Numbered from the stretch's first letter, positions 44,741 to 53,888 are shown. The stretch: DNA of 64,000 nucleotides from Bradyrhizobium sp. SSBR45G (GCF_030159255.1 NZ_BSCT01000018.1:1-64000); one strand, 5' to 3'. Program-made: numbers and translations. Notes: generated by a model not told the origin, from the sequence alone.

Positions 44741-45478
44741 ATGAAGAACGGCATCACGACGCTGGCAGCGTCCAACAATGCCATGTGGTGCGATGCCGTG
44801 TGCAGGGCGCATGGCCGTCCTGGCGGATTTGACGACGGGCTCTGGTTGACCCGGCTGGGAACGCCACGCTTCTATCCGGACGTAGTGACGACGGTGGGCG
44901 CCGAAGCCGCGCCGGCGCAGCTCAAGGCGATCGCTGATCTGATCAATTCTGATCGGCAGCGAGAGTGGTTTGTCAAAGACAGCTTCCATTGCCTGCGTCT
45001 GGACCTGATTGGCTTCGAGCCATTGTTCGATGCCAAATGGATCGCGATGAGTGGCCCCCGGCCGGACGCCACGCATCATAGACCGGGCACGGTTGTGAGC
45101 GACGACGCTGGATTGAGCGCCTGGGAACGTTGCTGGACAGGCGAGGACGGCAAGGCGCCCGCGAAACCGCTGCCGCGCGTGTTCATGCCTCGCCTGCTTG
45201 CGGACGACGGCATCGTGTTTGTTCTCATCAGGGATGAGGATGGCAGTGCCGGTGGCGGTATCCTCAATCGAGGTGCCGGTGTCGTCGGCCTTTCAAATCT
45301 GTTTGGTTCGCAAATGGATCGGGTCTGGCAAACGCTGATCGCGATGGCCGGGGAACTTTTTCCTGGCTTGCCTCTGGTCGGCTACGAGCACGGTGACGAT
45401 CTGACGGCCGCGATATCGGCGGGGTTCGAGATCACGGGTCCTTTGCGGATCTGGAGACTTCCTGCCGGAGCACGTTGA
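44741..45478 (+). CDS. GNAT-like protein
   Basis: 245 residues. The second half has the acetyl-CoA-binding pattern (FVLIRDEDGSAGGGILNRGA, then VVGLSNLF), and a short C-terminal beta region ends with GFEITGPLRIWRLP. The start MKNGITTLAASNNAMWCDAV looks like the true N-terminus of a GNAT-like family; a longer form from 44600 would carry a Tat-like leader, which is odd for a cytoplasmic enzyme. Substrate unknown. It could be the last gene of the plus-strand SARP operon, although the 313-base gap argues for its own promoter. Confidence 0.7.
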   Translation: MKNGITTLAASNNAMWCDAVCRAHGRPGGFDDGLWLTRLGTPRFYPDVVTTVGAEAAPAQLKAIADLINSDRQREWFVKDSFHCLRLDLIGFEPLFDAKWIAMSGPRPDATHHRPGTVVSDDAGLSAWERCWTGEDGKAPAKPLPRVFMPRLLADDGIVFVLIRDEDGSAGGGILNRGAGVVGLSNLFGSQMDRVWQTLIAMAGELFPGLPLVGYEHGDDLTAAISAGFEITGPLRIWRLPAGAR

Positions 45479-45584
45479 CACGCAGGATGACATGGATGGC
45501 GGGCCTCCGCCGCGTCCAAGCGGCTCAAGCTCGTTCATGCGGCTGCCTCATCCGGCACGCCCCGCACGACGTATCCTGCACCGG

Positions 45585-46136
45585 TCAGCTATTGCCGGGA
45601 AAGTGGTGAACGGCCGTCGCGTATTGCGACAACAGGCTCGCCTTTTCGGCTGCCGAGATCGAGGCATGGCTGTCGCCCGTCACCCATTCCCGACGATAGG
45701 CCAGAGGCCATTCGTCCGCCGTGCTCACCAGCATCTTCGCATAGGGATGCGCATAGCCGCCGACATGGAGTCCGCGCGCGCGTACCTTTTCGCAGACGAG
45801 GTCGACGCAGGACGTCCAGCTCTTGAAACAGATGAACCGGCGCAGCTTTCCGGTCATGTTCTCCGCATGAACACAGGTGCCCGCGAAGAATTGTGTCCAC
45901 TCCGGCAGCTGCCGGCCGCCGTCCGCCTGAAGCCCCGTATAGTTGTTGTTGATGCCCTTGCGGCCCGAGCCACTCTCGTTGTTGAAGATGACCCAGGCCG
46001 CGCGCTTGACCTGCAGATCGACAGCCGCACGGCCGATGTAACGAACCACCTCGTCCATCGCGACCGTCGTGCGCGCGAACGGCAGCTCCGGCAATTCGGG
46101 GTACGCATTGTGCACCTGTTGCTGTGACGTGAGCAT
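45585..46136 (-). CDS. Putative lysozyme-fold protein
   Basis: 183 residues. The central VIFNNESGSGRKGINNNYTG has the shape of a lysozyme/transglycosylase catalytic segment (Glu54), followed by Asn/Gly-rich loops and two Cys-containing stretches. No signal peptide. GGAAGGG lies upstream of ATG 46136; the ATG at 46151 is less well placed. It is the last of a minus-strand set with an NlpC/P60 gene 51 bases upstream, which supports a cell-wall role. The lysozyme assignment is from motif shape only. Confidence 0.65.
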   Translation of the reverse strand: MLTSQQQVHNAYPELPELPFARTTVAMDEVVRYIGRAAVDLQVKRAAWVIFNNESGSGRKGINNNYTGLQADGGRQLPEWTQFFAGTCVHAENMTGKLRRFICFKSWTSCVDLVCEKVRARGLHVGGYAHPYAKMLVSTADEWPLAYRREWVTGDSHASISAAEKASLLSQYATAVHHFPGNS

Positions 46137-46187
46137 GTCCGTCCCTTCCAAGCAATGCGTTGATCTGATCTCGCGGCACCTGGAGTT

Positions 46188-46643
46188 TCAGCCGGCGTAG
46201 GTAATCCCGGGGATCCTGAAGCAGATGTCCCATCTGCGCCCAGCCACGTTTCCGACCGCCACGCCGTGGACGTGATCCATCGCCTCGATGGTCGTACCGT
46301 CACCGCGCGAGATCGCGACGTGCCCCGGTCTGTCGTTCCGAGGACGGCGCACCAGCACGGCACCGCGGCTATGCCCGGCATCGTTTTGCAGGACGATCTG
46401 GCCGGATCTCTCGCCGTCGCGCGCCCAGGCGTCCGAATACGGATCGGCTCTCGCGACGGCGACGTCGTTCTTGACGCAGCCGATCAGCTTGCCCGTCATT
46501 TGATAGGCGAGCCAGGACGCAAACTCGGCACAGTCCCATGGCCCCGTGTAGCCGGCCCTGTCGAGCGGGACGTCCGCGCCGAGGATGTAGCGCTCTCCCA
46601 CGTGCCGCATCGCGAGCTTCACCATGTCATCTGCGGTCGTCAT
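46188..46643 (-). CDS. NlpC/P60 family hydrolase
   Basis: 151 residues. The catalytic Cys38 is in GPWDCAEFASWLAY and His108 in RPGHVAIS, followed by a polar third residue (TIEAMDHVHG), the normal order in NlpC/P60 peptidoglycan endopeptidases. No signal peptide is present. AAGGAGCTGCAG precedes the ATG, a strong ribosome-binding site. Neighbours are a large membrane protein upstream and a lysozyme-like gene downstream on the same strand, so it may be released by an associated membrane protein. Confidence 0.85.
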   Translation of the reverse strand: MTTADDMVKLAMRHVGERYILGADVPLDRAGYTGPWDCAEFASWLAYQMTGKLIGCVKNDVAVARADPYSDAWARDGERSGQIVLQNDAGHSRGAVLVRRPRNDRPGHVAISRGDGTTIEAMDHVHGVAVGNVAGRRWDICFRIPGITYAG

Positions 46644-46726
46644 CTGCAGCTCCTTTCCGACAATGTGCTTGTGGAACTATGATCGGTGCTTTCAGTGTCT
46701 CGACCCATCCGGTACGAAGCCGGAAG

Positions 46727-48490
46727 CTACGACCCGGCCAGCAGGCCGACGGCGTCCTCGTAGCCGTCAACGCCATCCCGGGCGGCCGCCCGCGGCGTGC
46801 GATCACCGAGTTGCGCAGATGTCTTGTCGAGCCATTGCCGCGCCGTATTGGGATCGCCGAATTTGGCACCGGCGATGTCCTCGAGCTTGCGGACGCGCGC
46901 CGCACGCACTTCGCCCACCGGATCATACGCCTCCTCCGGCACGCTGGCCGGGATGTACCAGCCGAGCGAGCCGCCGATCGCCGCCCCGAACAGCATGACC
47001 AGGATGACGAGATCGTAGCCGTTGCGAGGATTGTCCCCGGTGACCGTGAACCAGGCGCTGCAGGCGACGATTCCGAAGAACGCGGTGACGAGGGCCTGCA
47101 GGGTGATTTCGAGCCAGCGCGGCGGCCGGCAGCGAAGCTCGATGTTGTCGAGTGAGAACGCGTAGAACGCGCCGGTGGTCGCCGGCATCATCGCGTACGC
47201 GGCCATGCCTTTGAACAACGCCGGGGTCACGACCTCCTGATACACTGCGCCCCACAACACGAACACTACATAGCCGCCGATCCCGCAGACGACCCCGACC
47301 CGGATGAGATTTGCCAGCGGCGAAATCACGGCGCCCGCGAACGACCGGTACCAGCGGCCTCTTGCAATCATCCGTGCCCGCATCCGGTCGGCCAGGAGAA
47401 TCGCGATGCCGTGGCCGGACACGGCCGAGATGCACCAGAGGAACGCATCGAGCACCGACGCCGGAAAGTAGCGCGATGCATTCCACAGCCCGCTCAATGC
47501 GGCTGCCGCCATCACCAGCAGGAGCAGGCACGCGGCCATCACGCCAAGGCCGCCAATGATGAGGTTGCCGCGTTCGGACACCGTCTCTCGCGAGCCTGCG
47601 CACAGAAAGCCGAGGCGAACGAGTTCAGCCGTCACATCGGCGCCCGGCGCGAGCTCGCGGCGCAAGGCGCCTGCGAGCAGGATGTGATACGCGCGCAGCA
47701 TCTCGCGGATACGGGCATGCAGCTGCTTGCCGGTGCCGGCTTCGCTGCGCCCGCGGCGCCGCGCGCGGTATTCGACGACATCGTCGGCAAGGATCTGCCG
47801 CTTGTTCTCCAGCAGCTGGAGCACAGGTCCGCCAAGCCCGCCGACGATTGCGGCCGCCGGACCTGCGTCGAGCTCGTAGCTGAGGACACACAACCGCGCC
47901 CAGCTATATTCCATCGATCCACGCGGCCGGACGAAATCCTCGCGGCTCACACCCGTCATCGCAGGAAGCGACAACATTTCGTCGCTCCGGTAGGCGGTGA
48001 AGTCGAACTCCGCGGCAGCCATCTTGTCGGCGATTGCGAGCGTCGCGGCCGGGATGTAGGCACGCTCGCGCGCGAACTGCCGGAGATTGCGCTCGATCTG
48101 CTGCAGATAGCTCACCCGCCGGATCGCGCCCACCAGAATGAGCGCGATGACGAGCGGCGCCGCAGGGGTCAGCGCAGGCGGCAGCGACACCCCGCCGATC
48201 TTGAGCGCGGCCGGGCCGAGAACCGAGAGCGCCACCAGCGTCACCATCATCGCCGTGATGTAGACGATCATCGCTCGCGCATACTCATCGCGCGTCGCGA
48301 GAATTCTGGTCGGAAACTTCGCGATCGGAATGTTCAGGCCTTCGATCGGCGTGGCGCCGAACTCATTCATCGCGAACAGAAACACGACCAGCCCTCCCAC
48401 GACCAGCGCGATCATGAACTGCATGAAGCTGGCATCATAGGCTCCGCCGACCTTCATCAAGGCAGCGAGCCATTCCAACAGATCGGTCAT
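46727..48490 (-). CDS. Large polytopic membrane protein
   Basis: 587 residues with about ten hydrophobic segments in two groups: four near 20-130 (FMQFMIALVVGGLVVFLFAM; YITAMMVTLVALSVLGPAAL) and the rest from about 305 (LIIGGLGVMAACLLLLVMAA, to FGAAIGGSLGWYIPA). A soluble stretch of about 150 residues lies between, and the last 80 residues are soluble and charged. AAGGAGAAAGCC precedes the start. Family not recognised. It lies between a secreted peptide and two putative cell-wall hydrolases, likely in one operon. Confidence 0.82.
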   Translation of the reverse strand: MTDLLEWLAALMKVGGAYDASFMQFMIALVVGGLVVFLFAMNEFGATPIEGLNIPIAKFPTRILATRDEYARAMIVYITAMMVTLVALSVLGPAALKIGGVSLPPALTPAAPLVIALILVGAIRRVSYLQQIERNLRQFARERAYIPAATLAIADKMAAAEFDFTAYRSDEMLSLPAMTGVSREDFVRPRGSMEYSWARLCVLSYELDAGPAAAIVGGLGGPVLQLLENKRQILADDVVEYRARRRGRSEAGTGKQLHARIREMLRAYHILLAGALRRELAPGADVTAELVRLGFLCAGSRETVSERGNLIIGGLGVMAACLLLLVMAAAALSGLWNASRYFPASVLDAFLWCISAVSGHGIAILLADRMRARMIARGRWYRSFAGAVISPLANLIRVGVVCGIGGYVVFVLWGAVYQEVVTPALFKGMAAYAMMPATTGAFYAFSLDNIELRCRPPRWLEITLQALVTAFFGIVACSAWFTVTGDNPRNGYDLVILVMLFGAAIGGSLGWYIPASVPEEAYDPVGEVRAARVRKLEDIAGAKFGDPNTARQWLDKTSAQLGDRTPRAAARDGVDGYEDAVGLLAGS

Positions 48491-48529
48491 GGCTTTCTCC
48501 TTCCTGATAGACGTTGGATTATCGCGGGT

Positions 48530-48712
48530 TCACCTGCAGCCGCTCCGGCTGCTGCAACCAGTTTGCGCGAGGACGATCGGTTTTGGGCCGGAAGATGCCG
48601 TGCCGTGCGCGGCGAGAGCCTCGTTGTGATGCGCCACAGGCGCGGCCACATTGTTGGTCGTGACCACGGCCAATGCCGTCAGAGCCACCGCGGGGATGAT
48701 GATCGTGTTCAT
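48530..48712 (-). CDS. Secreted 60-residue peptide
   Basis: Signal-like N-terminus (MNTIIIPAVALTALAVVTTN), then a short polar mature part ending in QTGCSSRSGC, a close Cys pair. GGAGC lies ten bases before the start. It leads the minus-strand operon and has direct-repeat site 4 at 48818, 106 bases upstream. It is short, so confidence is limited, but the signal, the ribosome-binding site and its place as first gene all agree. Confidence 0.62.
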   Translation of the reverse strand: MNTIIIPAVALTALAVVTTNNVAAPVAHHNEALAAHGTASSGPKPIVLAQTGCSSRSGCR

Positions 48713-49279
48713 GAAAAGCTCCGTGTCTTTTGGTTGTCGATGTTCCTTCCGTCCTTGTCAGGCTACTTGGCAGGGTTAGCCTGCGACGATCTTCGTTCGC
48801 CGTCCTGGCGTTGTCGCGTGAGATAAGTGTGAGGCCGGAAACAGCCGTCGGTGATGCCGGCGCATTTTTCGCCGAGGCTCGCCAGCGGGGCGCCTCTCGT
48901 GACGCGCTCCCATCCGGTCCGGGCTTGCGGAACTCGGTCAACAAACCAGGAGATGAGCCGCAGGGCCGGCCTGGTTCGCCGAAACCCTCGATAGCTGTCC
49001 GGCTATGTCATGGGGACGTGGCGGCATTATCCGGCCACGTGTTCGAGCCGCTGGCGAGAGTTCTCCGGCAGATGCGCCGTGAAGGCCGACCGGTTCCGCA
49101 ACGCTGTCGCGTTGCTGACCTTGTGCGATCCAGCCGCCATCAACAAGGCGATGACCGAGGAGACGGCCAGCGACGCATCGATGAACCTGTCTCTACCTCG
49201 CCACGAGATCCGCCCTCGCGCGGCGGATTTGGAGCCGTGGGTGCGGATAACGCATCAAATCATCTGCGGTGGCGCGGCC
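48713..49279. other. Gap with regulator site 4
   Basis: 567 bases without a convincing gene. The frames here are arginine-rich and lack family features. It contains TCAC-N7-TCAC site 4 at 48818-48832. The part from 48850 to 49279 shows nothing I recognise. Confidence 0.5.
48818..48832 (-). promoter_or_regulatory. 11-bp direct repeat, candidate regulator site 4
   Basis: On the minus strand TCACACTTATCTCAC, nearly identical to site 1 ten kb away. It is upstream of the secreted peptide that leads the membrane/hydrolase operon. No strong -10 box is seen. Confidence 0.5.
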
Positions 49280-49969
49280 TCACACCGGCGTCATGCCGTG
49301 CTGGCGCTTGGTGTCGGCGGTCTCCTCGGAGACGAGGTAGGCGATGAAGGCCTGCGCCGCGTCGGGATGCGCGGCGGCCTTGCACAGGGCGGCGGCGAAC
49401 ACCGTGCCGGGCTGCAGCGACGGCGGCAGCAGACCCACGATATCGATGCCGGGCGCGCCCAGCATCTCGCTGAGCTGCTGAAATCCGACCTCGACCTCGC
49501 CGTCGGCGAGCAGTTTTGCGACGGGAATGCCGGGCCGGGCCTGGACCAGGCGCGAGGCGCCCTCGCTCTCCAGACCCCAGTCGCGCGCCAGCGTCTGCAC
49601 ATGCGTGCCGCTCGGGCCCGTGGAGATGCCGATTGCCTTGGCGCTCTCCATCGTCTTGCGCACGGCGGCCTCGTCGAGCGGATCAGGCTTTGCGCTGCCG
49701 GTGCGCACCGCCATCGCCATCGGCGATTCCGCGATCTCGATGATGCTGCCGGGCACGAGATGGCCGTCGGCCTCGAGCTTCTGCAGCGCGTCGGAGGCGA
49801 GCACGGCGAAGTCGAACGCCTCGCCGGCACGGATGCGCTTGGCCGCATCGACGCCGCCGACGGATTCGATCGTGATCACCTCTCCGGTCGCCTCCTCATA
49901 GGCGGCAGCCAGCTGGGCGAGGATCTGCCTCGTCGCCATCGAGGAAATGCCTGCGGCGGTCACGCTCAT
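49280..49969 (-). CDS. ModA-like substrate-binding protein without signal
   Basis: 229 residues, periplasmic-binding-protein type II fold of the molybdate-binding (ModA) group: SSMATRQILAQLAAAYEEAT, GEAFDFAVLASDALQKLEA and a C-terminal HPDAAQAFIAYLVSEE. No signal peptide is visible, so it may be cytoplasmic, and no ABC permease or ATPase genes are nearby. Start at ATG 49969 with GGAG upstream; the frame is open 62 codons further but that part is low-complexity. Ligand unknown. Confidence 0.85.
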   Translation of the reverse strand: MSVTAAGISSMATRQILAQLAAAYEEATGEVITIESVGGVDAAKRIRAGEAFDFAVLASDALQKLEADGHLVPGSIIEIAESPMAMAVRTGSAKPDPLDEAAVRKTMESAKAIGISTGPSGTHVQTLARDWGLESEGASRLVQARPGIPVAKLLADGEVEVGFQQLSEMLGAPGIDIVGLLPPSLQPGTVFAAALCKAAAHPDAAQAFIAYLVSEETADTKRQHGMTPV

Positions 49970-50103
49970 GATGGGCTCCGTTTGAAGGACGATTGCAGCT
50001 CCGCGCGAGACAAGCCGCGGCGCCTCTCCGGATATTGCAAGCGGGACGGCGGAGCAAGATGGCGGGATGCGACGGCCTCGCGGCGAGCGCCGCTGCGCTG
50101 CCT

Positions 50104-50136
50104 CTCCCTTTCCCTGTTCTTCACGGGGAGAGGGAG
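50104..50136. repeat. Palindromic element between nadE and the ModA-like gene
   Basis: CTCCCTTTCCCT and GGGGAGAGGGAG pair over 12 bases (two wobbles) around a 9-base loop. It lies about 70 bases after the nadE stop on the minus strand, so it may end that transcript. The sequence type (CTCTCCC...GGGGAGAGG) resembles common interspersed hairpins of this bacterial group. Confidence 0.55.
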
Positions 50137-50204
50137 CGCACTGCCCGTGTTGCAACGCGGTCCACCGTGAACATGCCGCAACAACTCAGTCCCGCGAGCA
50201 GCTC

Positions 50205-52241
50205 TCACTTCGGCACGCTTTCCAGGTCCTCCAGCCATGCCGCGGCGTTGCCGTCCGAGGGCGCGCGCCAGTCGCCGCGCGGCGACAATGCGCCGCCGGC
50301 CACGACCTTCGGCCCGTTCGGCATCGCCGAGCGCTTGAACTGGCTGAAGGCGAAGAAGCGCTTGAGGAACACCTCCAGCCACTTGCGTATGTCGGCGAGC
50401 GCGTAGGCATGCCGCTTGTCGGCCGGGAAGTGCGGCGGCCAGGCGCCCTCGCCCGCATCCTTCCAGGCGTGATGCGCCATGAAGGCGATCTTCGACGGAC
50501 GCATGCCGTAGCGCAGCGTGTAGAACAGATTGAAGTCCTGCAGCTCGTAAGGGCCGATTGCGGCTTCCGTGCTCTGCGGCGTCTCGCCCTCCTTCACCGG
50601 CACCAGCTCCGGCGAGATCTCGGCTGACAGCACCGCCTCAAGCGTGCGGTCGACGTCGGCCGAGAACTGATGCGAGGCGATGACCCAGCGGATGAGATGC
50701 TGGATCAGCGTCTTCGGCACGCCTGAATTGACGTTGTAGTGCGACATCTGATCGCCGACGCCATAGGTGCACCAGCCCAGCGCGAGCTCGGAGAGATCAC
50801 CGGTGCCGAGCACGATCCCGCCGCGGTCGTTGGCGAGCCGGAACAGATAGTCGGTGCGCAGCCCCGCCTGCACGTTCTCGAAGGTGATGTCGTAAATCGC
50901 TTCGCCGCGCCCGAACGGATGGCCGATGTCCTTCAGCATCTGCGTGGCGGCAGGGCGGATGTCGAGCTCGGCGGCGCTGACCTCGAGCGCCTTCATCAGC
51001 GCATGCGCATAGGACTTGCTCTGTGCACCCGTCGCGAAGCCCGGCATCGTATAGGCCAGGATGTTGGTTCTGGGCAGGCCGAGCAGGTCCATGGCCTTGG
51101 CCGCGACGATCAGCGCATGCGTGGAATCAAGGCCGCCGGAAACGCCGATCACGATGCGCTTGGTCCCGGTGGCGCGCAGCCGCTGCGTCAGGCCGGCGAC
51201 CTGGATATTGTAGGCCTCGTAGCAGTCATGATCGAGCCGCGTGGCATCGCTCGGCACGAACGGAAAACGCTCGACATTGCGCATGAAGCCGATGTCGTCG
51301 GCGGTCGGCTGCAGCTCGAAGCCGATGCGGCGCCAGTGCACGCCGGAGGCCTGCGCGCGCGCATTGTCGTCGAACGTGCCCATCAGCGCCCGCTCCTGGC
51401 GCAACAGATCCAGATCGATGTCGGCGAAGATCGTCTGGCCGGTCTGGCGGAAGCGCTCGCTCTCGGCGAGCAGCACGCCGTTCTCGAAGATCGAGGTCTG
51501 GCCGTCCCAGGCGAGATCGGTGGTGGATTCGCCGACACCGGCGGCCGCGTAGATATAGGCGGCAAGGCAGCGCGCCGAGGTCGAACGACAGAGCAGCGAG
51601 CGAGACTCCGCGCGGCCGACCGTGATCGGACTTCCCGAGAGATTGGCGAGCACGGTGGCGCCGGCCAGCGCGAGCTGGGAGGCCGGCGTGACCGGGACCC
51701 ACATGTCCTCGCAGACCTCGACGCCAATGACGAGGCCGGCGACGTCGGCGGCGGCGAACAACAGGTCCGTGCCGAACGGCGCCATGGTCTCCGCGACCTC
51801 GATCATCTCGCCGCGAATGCCGGCGCCGGAGGCGAAGTGGCGGCCTTCGTAAAACTCGCGATAGGTCGGAAGATAGATCTTCGGCACCACGCCGAGCACC
51901 TCGCCGCGATGGATCACGACGGCGCAATTGTAGATGCGATGGGAGAAGCGCAGCGGCGCGCCGACGACCAGCACCGGCATCAGATCGTGCGATGCTTCGA
52001 CCAAGGTCAGCAGCCCGCGCTGGACGGCATCGAGCAGCGGATCCTGCTTGACGAGGTCCTCGATGGCATAGCCGGACAGGCACAGCTCCGGAAACACCGC
52101 GACCGCCGCGCCCTGGTCGTGGCAGGCGCGCGCCGCCGCCAGGATCGCCGCCGCGTTGACGGTGGGATTGGCGACGCTGGAGGCCGTGACGCAGGCTGCG
52201 ACGCGGGCAAAACCGTGCCGGTAGATCGAATGGAAGGTCAT
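50205..52241 (-). CDS. nadE: Glutamine-dependent NAD+ synthetase
   Basis: 678 residues. An N-terminal nitrilase-type glutaminase domain (1-290) has the triad Glu52 (FPELCLSGY), Lys121 (PKIYLPTYREFYE) and Cys177 (VEVCEDMW). A C-terminal synthetase domain has the ATP P-loop SGGLDST (368-374). It makes NAD+ from deamido-NAD+, ATP and glutamine. The positions match the M. tuberculosis-type enzyme closely. Essential housekeeping gene; monocistronic, with its 5' side facing the epimerase gene. Confidence 0.97.
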   Translation of the reverse strand: MTFHSIYRHGFARVAACVTASSVANPTVNAAAILAAARACHDQGAAVAVFPELCLSGYAIEDLVKQDPLLDAVQRGLLTLVEASHDLMPVLVVGAPLRFSHRIYNCAVVIHRGEVLGVVPKIYLPTYREFYEGRHFASGAGIRGEMIEVAETMAPFGTDLLFAAADVAGLVIGVEVCEDMWVPVTPASQLALAGATVLANLSGSPITVGRAESRSLLCRSTSARCLAAYIYAAAGVGESTTDLAWDGQTSIFENGVLLAESERFRQTGQTIFADIDLDLLRQERALMGTFDDNARAQASGVHWRRIGFELQPTADDIGFMRNVERFPFVPSDATRLDHDCYEAYNIQVAGLTQRLRATGTKRIVIGVSGGLDSTHALIVAAKAMDLLGLPRTNILAYTMPGFATGAQSKSYAHALMKALEVSAAELDIRPAATQMLKDIGHPFGRGEAIYDITFENVQAGLRTDYLFRLANDRGGIVLGTGDLSELALGWCTYGVGDQMSHYNVNSGVPKTLIQHLIRWVIASHQFSADVDRTLEAVLSAEISPELVPVKEGETPQSTEAAIGPYELQDFNLFYTLRYGMRPSKIAFMAHHAWKDAGEGAWPPHFPADKRHAYALADIRKWLEVFLKRFFAFSQFKRSAMPNGPKVVAGGALSPRGDWRAPSDGNAAAWLEDLESVPK

Positions 52242-52440
52242 CGTGGCAGTCCATCTCCTGTCGCTCGATCATACGATATGGAGGATGACGGGAGCCAGAC
52301 CAAGGGCGGCGGGTCAGGATCACCAATTCAGCAGCGCTCGGCCGGCAGATTGCCGGCCGGGGATCATTTGATTTGCATCGGCGAGGCAAGGCCGGGTAAC
52401 TCGGATTCCTAACCCCGCGCACGACCCGTCCATTACACGC

Positions 52441-53292
52441 ATGAACCTCTTCGTCATCGGCCTCGGCTACACCGCCCAGCGCTTCGTCGACCTGCATGGT
52501 CGCGCCTTCGCGCGCATCACCGGCACGGTGCGCAGCGCCGACAAGCGCGCGCGGCTGGCGCCGGCCGACGTCGCCGTGTTCGACGGCACGTCCGCCGCGG
52601 CCGATACGCTGGCCAAGGCCGCCGCGGCGGATGTCGTGCTGATCTCGGTCCCGCCCGGGAGCGGCGAGGATCCGTCGCTGACGGCCTTCGGTGAGGCGAT
52701 CACGATGGGCCGTGCGCGGCGCGTGGTCTATCTCTCGACGGTCGGCGTCTATGGCGACCATCAGGGCGCCTGGATCGACGAGGACACGCCGCTGGCGCCG
52801 GAGCACGACCGCGTCCAGGCGCGGGTCCGCGTCGAGGACGACTGGCGCGGACGGATCGGCGACCGGCTGACGGTGCTCCGGCTCGGCGGCATCTACGGTC
52901 CCGGCCGCAATGCCCTGGTCGAGCTGCGGGCGGGGCGGGCGCGCCGCATCGTCAAGCCGGGCCAGGTGTTCAACCGCATCCATGTCGACGACGCCGCCGC
53001 CGCCATCCTGGGCGCGATCCGGCGCGACCGAGGCGGCGCCTGGAACATCGTCGACGACGAGCCCGCGCCGCCACAGGACGTCATCGCCTACGCCGCCAGC
53101 CTGATGGGCGTCCCGCCGCCGCCAGAGCTGCCGTTCGACAGCGCGGAGCTGTCGCCGATGGCCAAGAGCTTCTACGCCAGCAACCGGCGCATCCGGAACA
53201 TCCGCGCCAAGCAGGAGCTCGGCCTCGTCTTCGCCTACCCCACCTATCGCGCCGGGCTGGACGCGCTGTGGGCGGCGGGCGAAGGGCGCTGA
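52441..53292 (+). CDS. NAD(P)-dependent epimerase/SDR (YeeZ-like)
   Basis: 283 residues. A Rossmann start FVIGLGYTAQRFVD gives the nucleotide-binding loop; later STVGVYGDHQG (Tyr of the YxxxK region degenerate), RLGGIYGPGRNAL and NRIHVDDAAAAIL are typical of extended SDR epimerases of the YeeZ type. The start at 52441 has no clear ribosome-binding site. Substrate unknown. Confidence 0.85.
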   Translation: MNLFVIGLGYTAQRFVDLHGRAFARITGTVRSADKRARLAPADVAVFDGTSAAADTLAKAAAADVVLISVPPGSGEDPSLTAFGEAITMGRARRVVYLSTVGVYGDHQGAWIDEDTPLAPEHDRVQARVRVEDDWRGRIGDRLTVLRLGGIYGPGRNALVELRAGRARRIVKPGQVFNRIHVDDAAAAILGAIRRDRGGAWNIVDDEPAPPQDVIAYAASLMGVPPPPELPFDSAELSPMAKSFYASNRRIRNIRAKQELGLVFAYPTYRAGLDALWAAGEGR

Positions 53293-53408
53293 GATTTTCA
53301 GCACGCGACAGAAACCTTTCCTGCTACCGGCGATTGCCACGAACAGAAACTGTCATGCGGGCCTGACGTGAGCCGACGTCGCGCACCGCTCACACAAGGA
53401 TGTTCGAC

Positions 53409-53888
53409 ATGCAAGGTGATCAACCCATCAGCTGGCTCATGTTCTTCACGCTTGCCGCCGCGATCGTGATCGCGTCCGGCGCCTTCCTGGCCTTCCTGCG
53501 CTCGCGGCACAACCGCGAGATCGCGGCGGTCGCGCTCCAAGGCGACGGCCGCGGCCGCGGCATGGCGCCGTCCGGCGCGCTGCCCGAGCTCGGCGGCCTG
53601 GTCGTGCTCGGCCTGATCGTCGGCGGCCTGCTGGTCGCCGGCTATCAGAGCGGCGGTGCGACGCGCTTCGCCGGCGGCAGCAAGCCGACGCCGGCCACGA
53701 CCGCGCCGAGCAACACCGATCGCGGCACCACCGTCGGCGCCGGAGCGGCGATCACCCCGCCGGAGGCGCCGACCATGACGCAACCGGCACGCCCCGGTCC
53801 CGACCTCCGCACCGCGCCTGCGTCGTCACCGGCCGGCGCCGGCCCCGAGAGCGGCGGCCATCCGGAGGCCAATCCGCCGGCCCGGTAA
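53409..53888 (+). CDS. Two-span membrane protein with disordered tail
   Basis: 159 residues: helices at about 8-30 (LMFFTLAAAIVIASGAFLAF) and 60-80 (LGGLVVLGLIVGGLLVAGY), then a Pro/Ala/Thr/Gly-rich tail of about 75 residues. AAGG sits nine bases before ATG 53409; the ATG at 53400 would overlap it. It ends before a bidirectional terminator at 53912. Function unknown. Confidence 0.75.
   Translation: MQGDQPISWLMFFTLAAAIVIASGAFLAFLRSRHNREIAAVALQGDGRGRGMAPSGALPELGGLVVLGLIVGGLLVAGYQSGGATRFAGGSKPTPATTAPSNTDRGTTVGAGAAITPPEAPTMTQPARPGPDLRTAPASSPAGAGPESGGHPEANPPAR

Noticed and set aside
48730..49347. A 205-residue plus-strand frame in the gap before the ModA-like gene
   Set aside because: No motif, signal or ribosome-binding site; composition looks like a chance frame in GC-rich DNA.
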